A stretch of 64,000 bases of DNA from Pyrenula massariospora (GCA_021030905.1 JAGFMI010000025.1:310001-374000), one strand, 5' to 3'. Shown: positions 21,276 through 35,300, counted from the stretch's first letter. Notes: generated by a model not told the origin, from the letters alone. Numbers and translations are program-made.

Positions 21276-23680
21276 ATGAGGACCATCGTCGCAATATGGG
21301 CTTTGGCCTGTTTATCGCTGCCAGCAATATGCGCTCCCCAAGATTCCAAAGATACTGCGGCTCCTGTTGAAGAAGCGATCGGCCCGAAAGCCGAACCTGC
21401 TGCTCAGAAACCAGAGGAGCCGAAAGCACCATCTGAACCGGAGCCACCATCGGACGAGGAAGAGGAAGTCAAGCCTACAGTATTCAACGGCATCACCGTG
21501 CCTGTGATGAAAGATATTGAAGGCGAGAAGTTTGAAGAGACCATTAAGGAGGGATATTGGTTTGTCAAGCATTACTCGCCGTACTGTGGGCATTGTCAGG
21601 CCATCGCACCAACATGGCAGACACTCTACGAGTTTTACTACGTAAGTTGCTCGAAAGATTCAACCGCAAAGACGCACGTGCTAACGTCCGTAGACATCCT
21701 CACCTTTACAGTCGCAAACGAAAGAGAAAATCGACTATGAAAAATCAATGAATGCCTTTCACGGGTACTATAATTTCCACTTCGCTTCGTTAAATTGTAT
21801 CGCTTATGGTGAAGTCTGCGAAAAACAAGGTATCAAGGCGTGGCCAACCTTCAATCTTTACAAGAATGGTGAATTCGTGGAAAAGTATACGGGCAAAAAA
21901 GAAATGGAGGGATTGAGCGACTTTGTGGAAGAAAAGCTCGAGACGATCAAACCTGGCTCAAGACCAACGAAAGGCTTGAAGCTTCCGGAGCCTGGTGATA
22001 CGTCTGTCGACCGAGCTGAGGCTCCCGAAACGCCAGCATCGAAAGACAAAGATCCTGCAGCTGGTGCCGCGGCAGGTGAGAAGCATAAAGAGCAAGCTGC
22101 CGAGCTTGCAAGTTCAGCCGAATCGGAAAAGAAGATTTCCACGCTCAAAACGTCCTCAAATCGGAAACCTGAAATCCCGCCAAATCAACTTGGCACTTCC
22201 GTTCCATTGACCGGAGAGTCTTTCCAAAAGCTTGTTACGACAACTCAGGATCCTTGGTTTATCAAATTCTATGCCCCATGGTGTGGACATTGCCAGGCCC
22301 TTGCACCGACTTGGGCTCAGCTTGCCAAGGAGATGAAAGACAAGTTAAATATCGGCGAAGTTAATTGCGAGCAGGAAAGACATTTATGCCGAGACGTCGG
22401 TATCAAGGGCTACCCTACCATCCATTTCTTCCGGGGAGGGGAACGAGTTGAGTACGACGGTCTTCGCGGTCTCGGGGACTTTTTGTCATACACCAAGAAA
22501 GCATTAGATTCTGATGTAAAAGAAGTGGATGCAGCCGCCTTCAAGGAGATGGAGGAGACTGAAGAGGTCATCTTCATCTACTTCTTCGACCATGCCACGA
22601 CTTCGGAGGATTTCGCTGCTCTTGATCGCCTCACCCTTTCTCTTATCGGCCATGCTAGGATTGTAAAGACAGATTCTTCCCTTTTGGCAGAGAAGTTCAA
22701 GATTTCGACTTGGCCACGTCTTGTCGTCAGCCGTGATGGTCGACCCAGCTATTACACAGCCTTAGCGCCTAAGGACACGCGTGACTTTCGAAAGGTCCTA
22801 ACATGGATGCAGTCTGTGTGGTTGCCCATCGTCCCGGAGCTGACTGCTTCAAACGCTCGAGAAATCTTCGATGGCCGCTATGTCGTCCTTGGGATTCTAT
22901 CACGCCAGCGACCAGACGAATTCAAAGAGTCGAAACGCGAACTTAAGGAGGCTGCTCTAGAATGGATGGACAAACAGACTCAGCTTTTCCAATTGGAAAG
23001 ACAGGAACTCCGTGATGCTAAACAGTTGCGCATTGAGGAGGCTGAAGATCGGAATGACCAGCGAGCGCTCCGGCAGGCCAAGAGCAGAACGATTAGCATC
23101 AGAGAAGAAGACAAGAAGCAAGTCGGCTTTGCTTGGGTGGATGGCATTTTTTGGGAACGGTGGCTGCGGACGACCTACGGCATTGATGTGAAAAATGGCG
23201 AGAGGGTGATTATCAATGACGAAGACGTAAGTTTAATCTGTTCCAAGAACTAAATCACTTACCAACGTTGTTCAGTTTCGCAGATACTGGGATGTCACTG
23301 ACTCCGGCTCCTTCATCACCCCCTCGCGGACGTCAATCCTTGAGACAATTCCCCGGGTCGTCGCGTCTCCTCCGAAGCTGACCCCGAAATCTACGATTGG
23401 CTCGGTCGAGCAAGTCTTTTTCAGAATTCGCAACTTTGGCTCCTGGCACCCATACTGGGCCATCAGCCTACTCGTTGCGGGTCTGATTGGTCTGGCAATA
23501 ACCGCGAAGAGGAAGATGAAGGCTGCGGGATTGAAGAGCCCAACATTCGGAGGCTTTGGGAACGCATTCTTTGGCGGGCTTGGGAAAGGAGGCAAAGGCT
23601 ATTTTCGCCTTGAAGGGAAGGAGGGTCTCCTGGGGACGTTGGGTGTAGGTGGAGGAGGTGCAGGAGAAAAGGCGGATTAA
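21276..23680 (+). CDS. Membrane-anchored PDI with two thioredoxin domains
   Basis: Exons 21276-21641, 21694-23226 and 23276-23680 (introns of 52 and 49 nt, both GTAAGT, phase 0) encode 767 residues. A signal peptide covers about residues 1-20, followed by a Pro/Glu-rich linker. Two thioredoxin domains carry CGHC active sites: C104/C107 (SPYCGHCQ) and C319/C322 (APWCGHCQALAPTW). They are separated by a Lys/Ala/Glu-rich linker. Two further thioredoxin-like regions without CxxC seem to follow, then a coiled-coil-like charged segment and one transmembrane helix at about 694-710 (WAISLLVAGLIGLAITAKRK), leaving a short Gly-rich cytosolic tail. The layout resembles yeast Eps1 and TMX-type PDIs, which act on membrane proteins in the ER. 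No HDEL is present, consistent with membrane anchoring. The start is the first ATG and gives a clean signal peptide. Confidence 0.92.
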
Positions 23681-24918
23681 AGGATGAATATCCCTGATGT
23701 CAAAACTGGTTGTTCTTCGGGGCTGGGAGGCGGTTGTCTTTTGCACTGATCTTCATCTAACGGTGCCCGCTGTGTTCTTCCTCGACCTGTACAACTCACC
23801 TATTTCATCACTTACTTTTGTCTCAGTCTGGCGTCTTTGTAGTTCAGAGAGCATTTGGGGCCAACGCATTTGGTTGGCCGCTACTGGTGTATAGGTCGGG
23901 GTAGCGTGGGCTCTGTTGGGCTCAAAATGATATTTAAACTTCTATCCTTGACCTATGGGTTCGCTTTACAATACAAGAAGCGAGCCTGTACTTGTGCCGA
24001 GATAATTGCTCCTACTACTAAGAATGAGCTTGCTACTGCCTGAGTGTCAGATAGGACAGCTTCCCGGACATGACCTTTGCAGAAATCTGCTGAACCCAAG
24101 ATGGACTTACTAGACCAAGGAATGCAACTGTCTCACCGCTTATTCTTCTTTGCTTTTCTTCTGTTTTTCTTTCTTTTTAAAGAAATTTTGTAATTCTCTT
24201 TTGGCAAACAACTCAGATTGCGCGCATTGGAGCCAAGACCGATCTAAGGATCCAAGGCTTACTTTACAGCCGCATATGATCTCCCCATGGGATTTTGCCT
24301 CTGACTTCATGATCTTGCGGGAGACAACGTGATTCGATCATTTTGTGTAACCAAGATCCTTACCAGGACATTAATCTGACATCCTCGATGCTTCAACATC
24401 CTTCTCATGGAATTCGAGCAAGCCGCACGGTACGACATGTATACCTTTGTGGTACTCGGCCGGCATCAGCAATGTACAACGTCGCATGAAACGTCGCATG
24501 AAGCCTCGGCACAAGCGAGGTTGTCCCTTTGTCTGCGCTATCTGTAATTCGCTTCCTAATATTGCATCCTTGCGTGAGATCACCCGCTCCCCGTCCTCTC
24601 CTCTAATTGCAGTGACACCCGCCCCAGCTTCTGTCAGCACCCAGTCGTCAGCAGAGGACGCCAGCCTTCCGCTTGCGCCCGATGCGGCCCCAAACCTCTG
24701 CGCCGCGCCAATCGCCACTCCTTACGAGATACGCCGCTCCTGTCGTACAATTTGGACAACCGTTATATGGAGACCAGGACCCCGGTGATGTCCAACAAAG
24801 GCTGGGAGCCTAATCATGTTTGAATAGACAGTTTCCAAACTCCATATTTCTTCAATTCTTGGTCAGCTATTCATCGTTGTAATCTTGTACTGTAGTTTTC
24901 TTCGTGCTCACATTCAAC
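23681..24918. other. Intergenic region upstream of the P450
   Basis: It holds the PDI 3' region and the P450 upstream region. Overlapping frames at 24371-24788 on both strands are Ala/Ser/Arg-rich with no recognisable family. A 10-nt direct repeat (CGTCGCATGA) occurs twice near 24480-24505. Confidence 0.45.
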
Positions 24919-26762
24919 ATGGAGGCACTGAAGACGTGGAAACCGTCCGAGCTGGCCGTAAGGCTTGTGGCCCTTCTCATCGCATTCTGGGCTGTCAAGA
25001 AGATTATCTTGACGCTTTTCAAGGCTTTCCATGGCCCTCTGTTAAAGATTCCGGGACCTTGGTGGGCCAAATTCACATTTCTTCCTATGATGAGGCAGGG
25101 GATGAAGGGAACTGTTTTTTTGTACTGGGGGAGCTTGCACAAGAAATACGGAAAAATCGTTAGGACAGGTGAGTGAAACTTTCAATATTTAATCAGCACT
25201 GCCAATTCCAAATCATTTTGGTCATTCGGAATAAGCTTCCAACTACTGGCACAATATTTCGGTATTGAAAGACCACCTAGTGGCTGCAAATAATAAGCCT
25301 CAAACATCTATCCTGCTAACCCACTCCAGGTCCCGGGGGCATAGTAGTTTGCGATCGTGACTCTATCCGCCGAGTAGTGATTGAATGGGACTTGCCCAAA
25401 TCCTTTCTCTACGAACAATTCAAAATCGCCGGCGAGGTCTCCACCCTCTTCACCGAGCGGGACAGGGTCCTCTACAAGCACAAGCGCCGCCTCTTGTCCC
25501 CCGGTTTCGGCATTGCCTATCTCAACTCTATGGAACCGCTCATACGCCAGTGCACCGAAGCAATGATCGAAACGATGGACAAGGCCTGCGCATCCACCTC
25601 TGGCGGCAGAGCGGAAATCGACATGTACACCCTCCTTGGGGACTTAGGAATTGATATTATTGGTGCAACTGCGTTTGGGGGATCTTTCGACCTCGTGCGA
25701 AACAAAAGCCACGCCCTCCGCTCTCTCACGCAACAACACTTCAAGACGCAGAACAAATATCGTTTCTTCCCGTTCTTGAATTATCTTCCCGGCGCCGCTG
25801 AAAAGAGGAGAAATCCTGCCCTTGTTGGCATGCTCGATGAGATTCTCGCCCGCCGAAACAACGTCGAAAAATCCGAGCGCCAAAAAGATCTTTTACAAAT
25901 CTTCCTCGACGCACACGAAGAAGATCCGAAAAATTTCACTATGGAACACGTTCGTGCGGAAATGCTTCTCTTCCTGTATGCTTTCTCACCATTCCCTTAT
26001 AAATCCACCATCTAACAATCCCAATCCTAGACTTGCCGGCGCGGAAACCTCCAGCAGCACGCTTACCTTTGCCCTCCTTCATCTCGTCGAAAATCCACAC
26101 GCCCTAGCAAAGGCCACCGCCGAACTCGAGACCGCCTTCCCCTCCCCCACCGAACCCGTCACCAAAGAAAAGACCTTGTCCCTTCCCTACCTCGACGCCA
26201 TCATGTCCGAAACCCTCCGCCTGACACCCCCCGCCGTTAACGGCTTTCCCCGTGTCGCGGACAGAACTCTGGAGCTGAACGGCTATGTCATCCCCAAAAA
26301 CGTAAGCCAGCCCTTCCTTTCTTCCAGCCTCCATTCCTCTTCCCCAGATGGTCAAAGCCCAATGCTGATATGCCCCACAGACAATGGTAACATGCAACAC
26401 CTACACCCTCCAGCACGACCCTGCTGTCTGGGGCCCGGACGTCGATTCCTTCCGCCCCGAACGCTGGCTCGAGTCGCCCGAGCGGACCGCCGAGCTGCAG
26501 AAATCCTTCCTCCCCTTTTCTGCGGGGAGCAGGAATTGTATTGGGAAAAAGTGAGTTTGTATCTAATTTCTGTGGAGAGAGTTGGTTGGCTAATAGGGCG
26601 TGTAGCTTTGCATCCATCGAGATCCACCTCATTCTGGGGATGTTACTGCGGCGGTATAACCTGACGGAGGTGAAGGGGCAAGATACAACGTTGAGGGGGC
26701 ATTTCGTTATGGGGTTGGAAGCAGGGCATTATTTGGTAGGCTTTGAGAGGAAGGAGAAGTAG
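24919..26762 (+). CDS. Cytochrome P450 monooxygenase, five exons
   Basis: Exons 24919-25168, 25330-25975, 26031-26301, 26381-26550 and 26606-26762 splice to 1494 nt (497 aa) with every phase matching. An N-terminal membrane anchor spans about residues 15-37, followed by the proline-rich KIPGPWW hinge. The helix-I motif is AGAETSS (300-306), the variant with Glu before the conserved Thr. The ExxR pair is E358-R361 (SETLR). The PERW-type motif is FRPERW. The heme loop is FSAGSRNCIG (435-444) with Cys442 as thiolate ligand. It is a complete class II microsomal P450 that would oxidise a small hydrophobic substrate with electrons from a P450 reductase. No polyketide or peptide synthetase or other biosynthetic enzyme lies within the window, so it is not visibly part of a metabolite cluster. 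Intron 1 is long (161 nt) for this genome. Confidence 0.93.
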
Positions 26763-28791
26763 GTAGGCGGCTGTTTTGACGATCGTTCGGGTGAGACGCT
26801 ACTCTTCTTTTATCTGTGTGTTGGACGGTCGAGCTGTTTATGCCTCTCTTGTTTCTCTAGCGTGTCTAAATAGTGTATACCTTTCACTTCCTCATCTTCT
26901 CAAATACAGCTTTTCTTAATCTACATCCGACTTCGGTCTAAGAGAATCCACATCTTGTCTTGATCCACTACCATAAAAACCACAACAATCTCCCTCATAT
27001 CCCCCAGCCCATCATTCTACCCTCCAGCAAAACATACCGCGCACTCCCCATCCCGAATCCAACAAATCAAGAACATAAAACATCCCCATCCCCCGGTCGC
27101 CGAGCTACACCAACCCCCCTTCCCCCTAATATCATTTATCACTTTCGCTCCTCACCCGCCCACCTTATCCCTCCAACCCCCATAGCGCCAGCCAGCTAGC
27201 CTAGTCCCCGTCCAACTACCCTTACTCCTCACCCGCAGAACACATCCACCTCCGCCCTACCCAAACCGGAACAGCACACAGCACGTCTGCCTGCTTCCCC
27301 ACGAGAGAACCGTGGAATCAGAGCAGAATTCCATTCCGAAAACGCCATGATAGATCTGCGAGGAGATAGACAGCACCCCGCGCGCCGTCGAGACTCGGCG
27401 TTTGAGAATATCAAACACCCCCCCCCCTGGTAAGGATACGACATGAGCCCATTCATTGATTGATTGATTGACAATCTTCCCCGAGGAGACGAAGGTCGAT
27501 ATGGGACGTATGTACAATACATACCTGTCCCGCGCACCGAGGGTGGGAGAGGTTTCGGGCAGAAGCTGGTTGATGAGACGAGGCCCACGAAGTCTAGTGG
27601 TGGGAAGGATGGCCCGCGCGCCGCGCTCCGCTGTCTACGTGAGAGGAGCTTGAGGAGGAGAATTAGAGTGAAGGGAGGGTGCTGGGAGGAGTGTTGCGAT
27701 TTTTGGCGGGGGAGCGGATAGAAGTGCGACGGCACAATGGTGGAGGGGTGGGAGTGTTAATCTATGTGTCTGCGTGTAGGCTGTAAGATCCGAGTTATCG
27801 ATATTCCCATAGAAAGAAATGTTTGGTCAATTTTCTTCTCCCGACACATGAGGTGGTTTATTTCTCGGGCTGGGTGGAGACAAGACGAGACGAGTATCGT
27901 ATTGTTTATCGCGGATCGAGATGGATGAGATAGACCTTGACACGATGGCTATAGCTGTGCTTTAAGAGTTCAATCTCGAGCAGTCGTTGAAGAAGTATGA
28001 ACGAAACAGCAACACTGAAACCATCGCCCCTTGACCCTCAACTGCTTCCATGTGGAAAAGCCTTGCCGATGCGGAGTGTGCTCTCATCCCAAGAGTGAGT
28101 GATAGAATTTGACACAACGACTTTATCTGCCAATCTTCTGGTTCCATTGAAGTGGGAGCCTGTCAAGTCCAACGGACGGAGATTCTCTTCCGGCGCTTTC
28201 TCACTTCAAGCGGGACAAAGGATACATGAGCCGAGAAGTAATGAAAGAAAATTTAACAACGGTGCACCGAGATATTATTGCGTTGTAGCATTGTAGAGCT
28301 GAAATCTTGTGGAATACTGACGCAGAGTAGAGTATAGCAGAGTATAGACTTCCTGTATTATGGAGAGCTCAACAGGGGCAAAGAAGGTGCACTCGGTGCA
28401 GGCGGTTGAGGGAAGATGTTGCTTTTAAGCTAAAGGTGCCTTTTCAGGTAAAGCTAGATAATGATCTAGGAATCATTTCCTCACAAGATGTCTCTGAACA
28501 ACCCTTGAAGAGGAGTCATTTCAAAGTCCGCCAAGGTTGCGAAGATTTCTCTGGTAGATCGATCGGGAACTTGGAGGAACATCTTAGATTTTAAAATTCC
28601 GGCAGGTCTGCAACCCAGTACCGAGATTGCTGTTGCAGAAGGTACGAAATGCCCGCAGGCGAGATTGAAGATTGCGTCCATTCTCCAGGTCGCTAGAAAC
28701 GTCTAAATATGTACAACTGGCCCCTTGTCTATGCTCTTCCTACAACATCCCATTATTCGGCTTAGTCTGATTCTTGCCTGATCTCCCACAT
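26763..28791. other. 2-kb intergenic region
   Basis: There is no recognisable gene. Sequence at 26950-27250 is C-rich and at 27480-27760 is G-rich on the plus strand; the long minus-strand frame at 27229-27735 follows that bias and looks non-coding. It contains (ATTG)4 at 27455-27470. Confidence 0.5.
27455..27470 (+). repeat. (ATTG)4 microsatellite
   Basis: Four perfect copies of a tetranucleotide in the intergenic region downstream of the P450. Confidence 0.8.
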
Positions 28792-29337
28792 CTAAAATGG
28801 GTTGTCCTCCGGGGGTACTTCCCTCTTCCAATAACTACCGATGATAGGAACCTTTTGTAGGATATCCTTCCTCACTTTTGGGACTTCGCCGAAGAAGAAC
28901 ATTGCCAGAACGCCCAGGGAGACACCAAAGGTGCCGGCAATTGTGCCACTAGATCCATTAGCATGTCGTGTCTTGACGCAAATCGTGTAGCGGGTGTGAG
29001 GTTCGCCAGGCGATTTCGGAAGGAAGACGTACTATCGTATTAATTTTGGTAGGTTGAGACCGTGAAAATGGCGGAGGGTTTGATAGCTGGAAAGAAGACG
29101 CGAATTAGCGTCTCATTATGGGATTGTGAACATGTGTCTTCATGTACTAGGATCGCAACCACGTATTGAGCAAAGTCGTCTCCAGTGTGCTCGTGAGTTA
29201 TCTCGAGATACCCACGCATCGTACTAATTCAGTACGTCGATATTGTTTTCTGGGTGTGTCCGGCTCTTTGAATTAGGAGACACCATGACTCACTTCGGCC
29301 CATATGGACTCTTATATGTTTCGTATCCCGGCCGCAT
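28792..29337 (-). CDS. QCR10: Ubiquinol-cytochrome c reductase subunit 10, three small exons
   Basis: On the minus strand exons 29337-29294 (44 nt), 29086-29033 (54 nt) and 28948-28792 (157 nt) join in phases 2 and 2 to encode 84 residues. Donors are GTGAGT and GTACGT, acceptors TTCCAG and TCTAG, each with a CTAAT branch-like string. The protein begins MRPGYETYKSPYGPNYQ, has a single transmembrane segment (TFGVSLGVLAMFFF) and ends with FFGEVPKVRKDILQKVP and EVPPEDNPF, the diagnostic C-terminal signature of QCR10 in yeast and filamentous fungi. QCR10 is a small accessory subunit of respiratory complex III in the inner membrane. Intron 1 is 207 nt. Because no exon exceeds 157 nt, a plain ORF scan misses this gene. 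Confidence 0.93.
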
Positions 29338-32300
29338 GTACCATGGTTGTATGCCCCTCCCGCTTAGCCGTTGCTGTGTCGGAAGCTATTTGAAAGGTAC
29401 GGTCAGCGTATTCACATCAAGGAGGCTAATTAGGAAGCTAAGACTTGTCGAGCTCAAGCATCCCAATAGCGAAATGGGAGCCTGTAGCACCCTTATCGCG
29501 ATGATGTATCAAGCTTCGAAAAGGCCCAAGTCGTTGGAACCTGGGGATAGGGCTCACCACCATAATTAAAGTAGACAGTCTAGTTCGTCAGCCGATGAGT
29601 AATTTCCAGGTCACGATACTCTCGAGGCAGTGCACGGTCTCTCAACCAAGGATCGAATGTTGAAAGTCTGAATGTTGTCTCGCCCGAAAATCGACGTTCT
29701 GTTGAGCCAATCGTGACCTGGGACCTTGTCTTGGCAAGCTAGTCCATATTCAGAGACCTTATAGCTTGCTTTGCTTGCTAGGTAACGCAGAATACCTCTC
29801 TTGCTCAGCGGATCAGAGGGTTATGCGCATCAGATCTACGGCTATCTGCTTCCAGTGATGAGACGTTTTAGAGAATTCATGTAAGGGTGCGCGTCAATGG
29901 ACGGAAGGCACGATATTTCTATGGGTTGAACAGTGAACTTGTCGGATATCGATGCTGAAAGATTAGAATATCCCAGGAGAATCGAGCCCATACAAGTTGC
30001 ATAATTCAGAACAAGTACAGGAGATAGAGGACATTATCTCTAGTTGAGTCATCTTTGCCGCCATGGATGCACCTTTCTGAAGTTCTTGACGAAATGATTA
30101 ATTCGTTTTCTCGACGCACAATGTTCTCAACTGCATGGCCAATTTACGTTTAGTTACTGACTCTCCTACCTGTAGCAAGCCCACCCTCTGTATTCCATCA
30201 CTCTGTAAGAGCAAAGCAGCTGACTATGGTGGCTGGCAAACACTGCAACTAGATCCCTGCCCACTGTTCCGTCGAGGCCTTGGTCTGCGGATATGTTCCG
30301 AGCACAACTGCAACAATCCCCCCGGTTGTGGTTAGTAGCATGCGTCCTATAACAACTCTCTGGGTTGACATCGGATAAAGACATGGTCTTGTCTAGTATC
30401 AATTCCAATTGGAGCACTACTCAAAATTTTGATGAAAGATTACCTTGTTGCTGAGAGCCTTGGGCTTGCGTGGACTTCACGATAATGTAGAAACAGAGTC
30501 TACGGAAAGAGAGGGAGGAAAAACGTGCCGACAAAGTCGTCTCTCTTGAAGGACATGGTAATGTATTTATGTTGCATAGAAGGTTTTCAATGAGTCTCGG
30601 TGAGAGAAGTCCAATGAAGGCCTAGGAAATGGATGTTGATGACAGAGGTCTAACCATTGGATGCTTGAGGTTTGCTGCAGTATGTCAAAAATTAGTCTAA
30701 CCGGCTTAATGTAAGCCTCTTGCCTCTTACCTCACCTTGTTTATTGAATTAGAGTGCGTGGTGGCACAGAAACAAGACATATTAACGTCTCAGAGGCTTT
30801 TCTATCAGCATGAATATACCTTAACTTAAAGCAACTGATCTTGGTTACCGAGTATTCAATTCGCTTTCTTGAAGCCTTGTTTGCAAATCCAGCAGTTCAT
30901 GATCTATAACGTCTCGAATATCGGTCTGGAAGGTCAATGTGCATCTCAGTTCTAATTTCACAATAGCCCAAGTGCGTCCCTGGCATCGGTGGTAGCCTAA
31001 TCAATGCTCGGAGAGACAACGTAGCCTCACCAAAAGAATCTGATGTTTTTTTGGGATCCGCACAGAGGTTTTCGCATTCCCGTCTTTGAAGGCCCGTCTA
31101 TTAGAGCTATTTTTGCCCACATGAAGTTTCAAGAAAAATCTCAATTATTTTTTAGCCTCCTTAAAACATAGCGGGAAACTCAGGTGATTTTTGGCTACAC
31201 CAAGTACGGTGAAAACTTCATAGAAGCATAAAAGCTTTTGTATCAAATGCATTTCTCATAGACTAGCGTGCCCTTTTCCCTTGAAAATGACCCACATGCC
31301 AAAATTCGGGAGCCATAGACATGTCTGAAGAGCTCGAGTTACACAGAGTATAAGATGTTTAAGAAATCGCAACAACGAAGTGGGTTGTATCGAGGCTTTA
31401 CAGTGCCGCTTACGTCGCAATCACCTTTTATTTTCATCCGGCGTGTTTGCCGATATTGTCGGTAAATGGTGAAATGCGATCATGTAAGATAAAGCAGGCT
31501 GCATCATATACGATACTATACAGGCTCATTCTCTTCTCTGGGCTCTTTGGGCAGAAAAGGGAGGATAGGCCTAGACAAGGTAGGCTTGAGAACTCACAGA
31601 GTTCGATAGTGTCTGCACTATGACCATGATATACCTAACCTTCTTCATCTAGGCAACGTCTTGACAGCGCTAAGTAAGATGAAACCATGGCAATGGCTTC
31701 GACTCTGTCCAACCACCTGCGCAAGTTACTCCAAGAACCGTAAAGTGACACAGAAATTTGCCTTGAGCCTCTTGAACGGTGGCATGCGTAAATAGCTTAG
31801 TACTTGATGGCTTCGATTAAGCTTCGACCAATGTCGCACAGACTGTGGGTTCCCATTCATACGCGCTCCCTGATACATCGGGGGGATGATGGGATCTGGA
31901 GCCAGAGACAAGTCTCGAAACTATCCCCGTGTGGTCGCTCTGCTAGCGATTATGTCTATTGAAATATCAAATTATGTCGAACCCATTCTGGATTTTCAGC
32001 AAGTCTCGGAAATAGATTAGGCACAGCCATGTTAAATAGACCAGGCTAGGCCTGGGTATCTGCAGGAAACTTGAATGAAGTGGAGTTATACTCCTGAAGG
32101 TCCATGCTTTTGACAACCGAAATCTGTGCCTTGTTTGTGTAACCCAAAGGAAAGCTTTACGGGGGCATGCTTTTGGTAGTAGGTGCATTCGCAAAGAACA
32201 TCGATGCGTTTGAGTTGGAGACCGTTTTGACGATTGCGCTGCCTGGAAGATACTACGAACCCGGCCAGGGTAACCATGTCCACCGTACTTTATCAAAATG

Positions 32301-35300
32301 ATGCTGGTTGTCTTTCATGGACTCTCGGACAAGTCGGCATCAACGTTTCGCCATCAGATGCTTGGATTCAGTGATTTGGATTTCACATAATGATTCAAAA
32401 TCTCAGACACATTCATTGATGTGGTCATGAAGCAATTCTGTCACATCAGCCTGTACATGGTTCTCGTCTGGCTCCTGCCCTTCACTTAGCCCGGTGCGAT
32501 GTCATCAACTCGATCGTTTGTAGGATTGCTGCAATACCCAGTCTCTTGTATCTGAGTGAGATTCTGTCAGTGAGATCTTTTCTTGATGGAGGCCAAATAT
32601 CAAGGGCATTAACCCAGGGAAACACCGTTTAGGCTACGAGAACTAAGATGTCTCATCGCGAGAACTCCAAGGTGCCGCAAGGATCTGGAGATCGTGATGG
32701 CCGGGATTCATACCGATTCTGATGGTGGGGCGGGAGGGGAGCGCTATGGCTGGAAATAACGGCCATGCATTGCTCCTTCGAGCTAAAAGGAGACTTGGCG
32801 CCGCTCATCACGCTCCGCTAGTTTGCATTTGAGTTTGAGCCTTCGGGGCAAAAGGCTGCGAGTAGTCGCGGTGGCCACGCATGATGTGCCTATAGAAGCA
32901 ATTTGTAAAAGCATGATTCGAGCAATAGGCCTGCCCCAAGAGCTTCCTGAGGATCGACCATCAAGCGCTGCGACGACGGCAGTTCGGTCCAAGTTTGATC
33001 GGGTTGACTGACCACGCGTCAGATGTCATGGTGACTCGTGAATCAAACACTTGGACTGTCATATCTGTCTGGCAAGACTCGGCGGCTATGACCGACTGTG
33101 CGCGCTTTTCTAAGATGAGCACTCAACGCCAACAAGACCATTCATTCACGCAATGACTGAAGTAGCCACATCCGGTCATTGCGTCAATGCAAAAATCTCA
33201 AATTTTGGCATTTTGATCAGCTATTCTGGCTTGAACGGGTTGGGGGCAAAGCCTCCAACAAGACTGGCGCAGGCACTAAATAGGACGGGGCATTCGGTCA
33301 GGCAGCGAGAATAACTATTAACAATAATAATAAGCGTCCCTACCTGAACCACCGGTTATCGTTTATCACAGGCGGCTAGCAGCTAAAGCCGTATGAGTGC
33401 TGACCGGGGTCGCTCCAGGTTTGGCGAGCTGGGCGTCGGATGGTGCCCACTTGCCACGAGGCTGGCGTCGAGGCGTGACCCCTCTATGGCACCGAAGGGG
33501 TTTAAGCATAGACCCATCGTCCCAGACGCATGGCTCTGGAAAGGTGGCTTTTTTGGGGGCTCCTTGATGTGCGAGCAGTGACTCCGGCGAACAACCACTA
33601 CTAGCAATCAGATGTCCACTTGCCTTTTGCGATCCACATGACTCGCAGAAGGTGATCTAAAGAGACGGAGGATGGAATCTGGACTTCTGCAGCGCGTCAG
33701 AAACTGGGTGCCGGCTTCCGGGGCGGTGTGTAAATGCTTGACTGGTTGCCAAATGAGAACGTTGCGACAGCACACCGCAAAAGCTCACAAGCAAGCGCGA
33801 GTCAGGCAGACATGAGCTTCCAAATTCGACACTCAACCGCTTCCTCACTCATGCTCGAGTAATAGAAATCGCGGGTATGCTTGAGATAGATTATCCGTAG
33901 GGAGGTGGACCACCTCTGATCGGATCAGACTTGCGCGTTTACTGGACCGTCAGCAAGAATAGGCTCCTTTATTCCGGGCACTGGGGCAGCGGAAGTTGAA
34001 ACGGCGGCCCCACGACTTCTTTTGCCAGTCTGTGTAACATCTGACGTATCCCCTGCTCCATTGCTCTCGTTGATCTCCGGTGCCAACTTTTGGAGGCGTT
34101 AGCATGTACAAGCATGATGCTTGCAGCACACCCTCCAAGGGAGCACGTTGAATGCTATAAAGATCGAAATACACAAGTCGACACCATTCTAGGCGTGTTC
34201 GTTGCAACTCTGACAGTACCAATGGGCAAGGGTGCATAATTATGGCCCTACTCGTACAGGTCCGAGCAACAGTAGCGCTATAGGAGGCGTTCGCGTTTTC
34301 TAACTCTAACCCGCCGCATCTGATCAGACACCAGGATTCCTAATTGCCGAAGTAAGGCCAGAATCATATCTAATTGATAGCACGATGCTTGCATCGATTC
34401 TAGTTTGATATTTGTGCAATGTGTATAGATCATTGCATTTCAAACCAGAGATGTCAGAGGTCGCGGCCAGTGAGATTTCAGAGACCACGTAAATGACGAC
34501 TGTCGTCGACGTTCGCAGGATCTTCACAAGCCTGTACAGCGCTTACGGTGCACACCTTCTAGACGGGTGATTCGCCCGAGGGTTGCCACGAGTGGCGGAG
34601 CTTGGCTGCTCGGGATGACGAAGCGAACGAGGCGAGCATGTTGGCTTCTGTGACTATCACGTCGCCGGTCGCATCAACATCTAAGATTGGTGTGAGAGAG
34701 AGCACCAGTCAACGCCAGCCATTACGGCGCTTTGACAACCCAGGCAGATTTGGGCCATTGATGGCGCACGATCGTGGAAGGAGTGTGGTTACAAAGTCAC
34801 GCATACCTCATACGTGCGGCGGCATGGCATGACATGACCATTCAGGTAGATCAGAGCCGGTGTCGGTCTGTAAGTACCATGGTGATGAGATGATAGTGTG
34901 AGTCTTGCGTTCTGGACTGTGTCGACCATTCACAGGCTAGAATAAACTTCGAGCATCTGACAGGCGGCGAGACTGGTCTCCTTAGGTGCCCTGGGATTGT
35001 TGCCGGTGATTGGGTGTCGAATATTTAGGTCCGATTTGGGTGGTAAACTCTACAGCCTTGGTGTACCATCGTCAGCTCTCCTCGAGCCTTATTCATCGCC
35101 TCTCGCCTCTTCTCTGTATTGCAGTCTCATTTGGCGGTGTCTTGGTCGCTCGGAATGGGCAATCAGTACGAGCGAAGGGAGCGCGTTTCTGTGCATGACA
35201 CCTGGTGATTCCATCGTTGATCCAAGTCAGCATGCGTTGATGTTGCATCATCCATCGTGTCTTGAGATTGCTGACATATCCATGGCTCCCAGCTACATTA

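Noticed and set aside
24371-24788. Overlapping frames of about 115 codons on both strands
   Set aside because: Both are low-complexity and mutually exclusive, and neither resembles a known family or has a splice partner.
27229-27735. 168-codon minus-strand frame downstream of the P450
   Set aside because: It tracks a G-rich/C-rich low-complexity tract and has no recognisable domain.
31726-31911. Minus-strand region with alternating open frames
   Set aside because: Stops interrupt every frame within 60-70 codons and no intron joins them convincingly.
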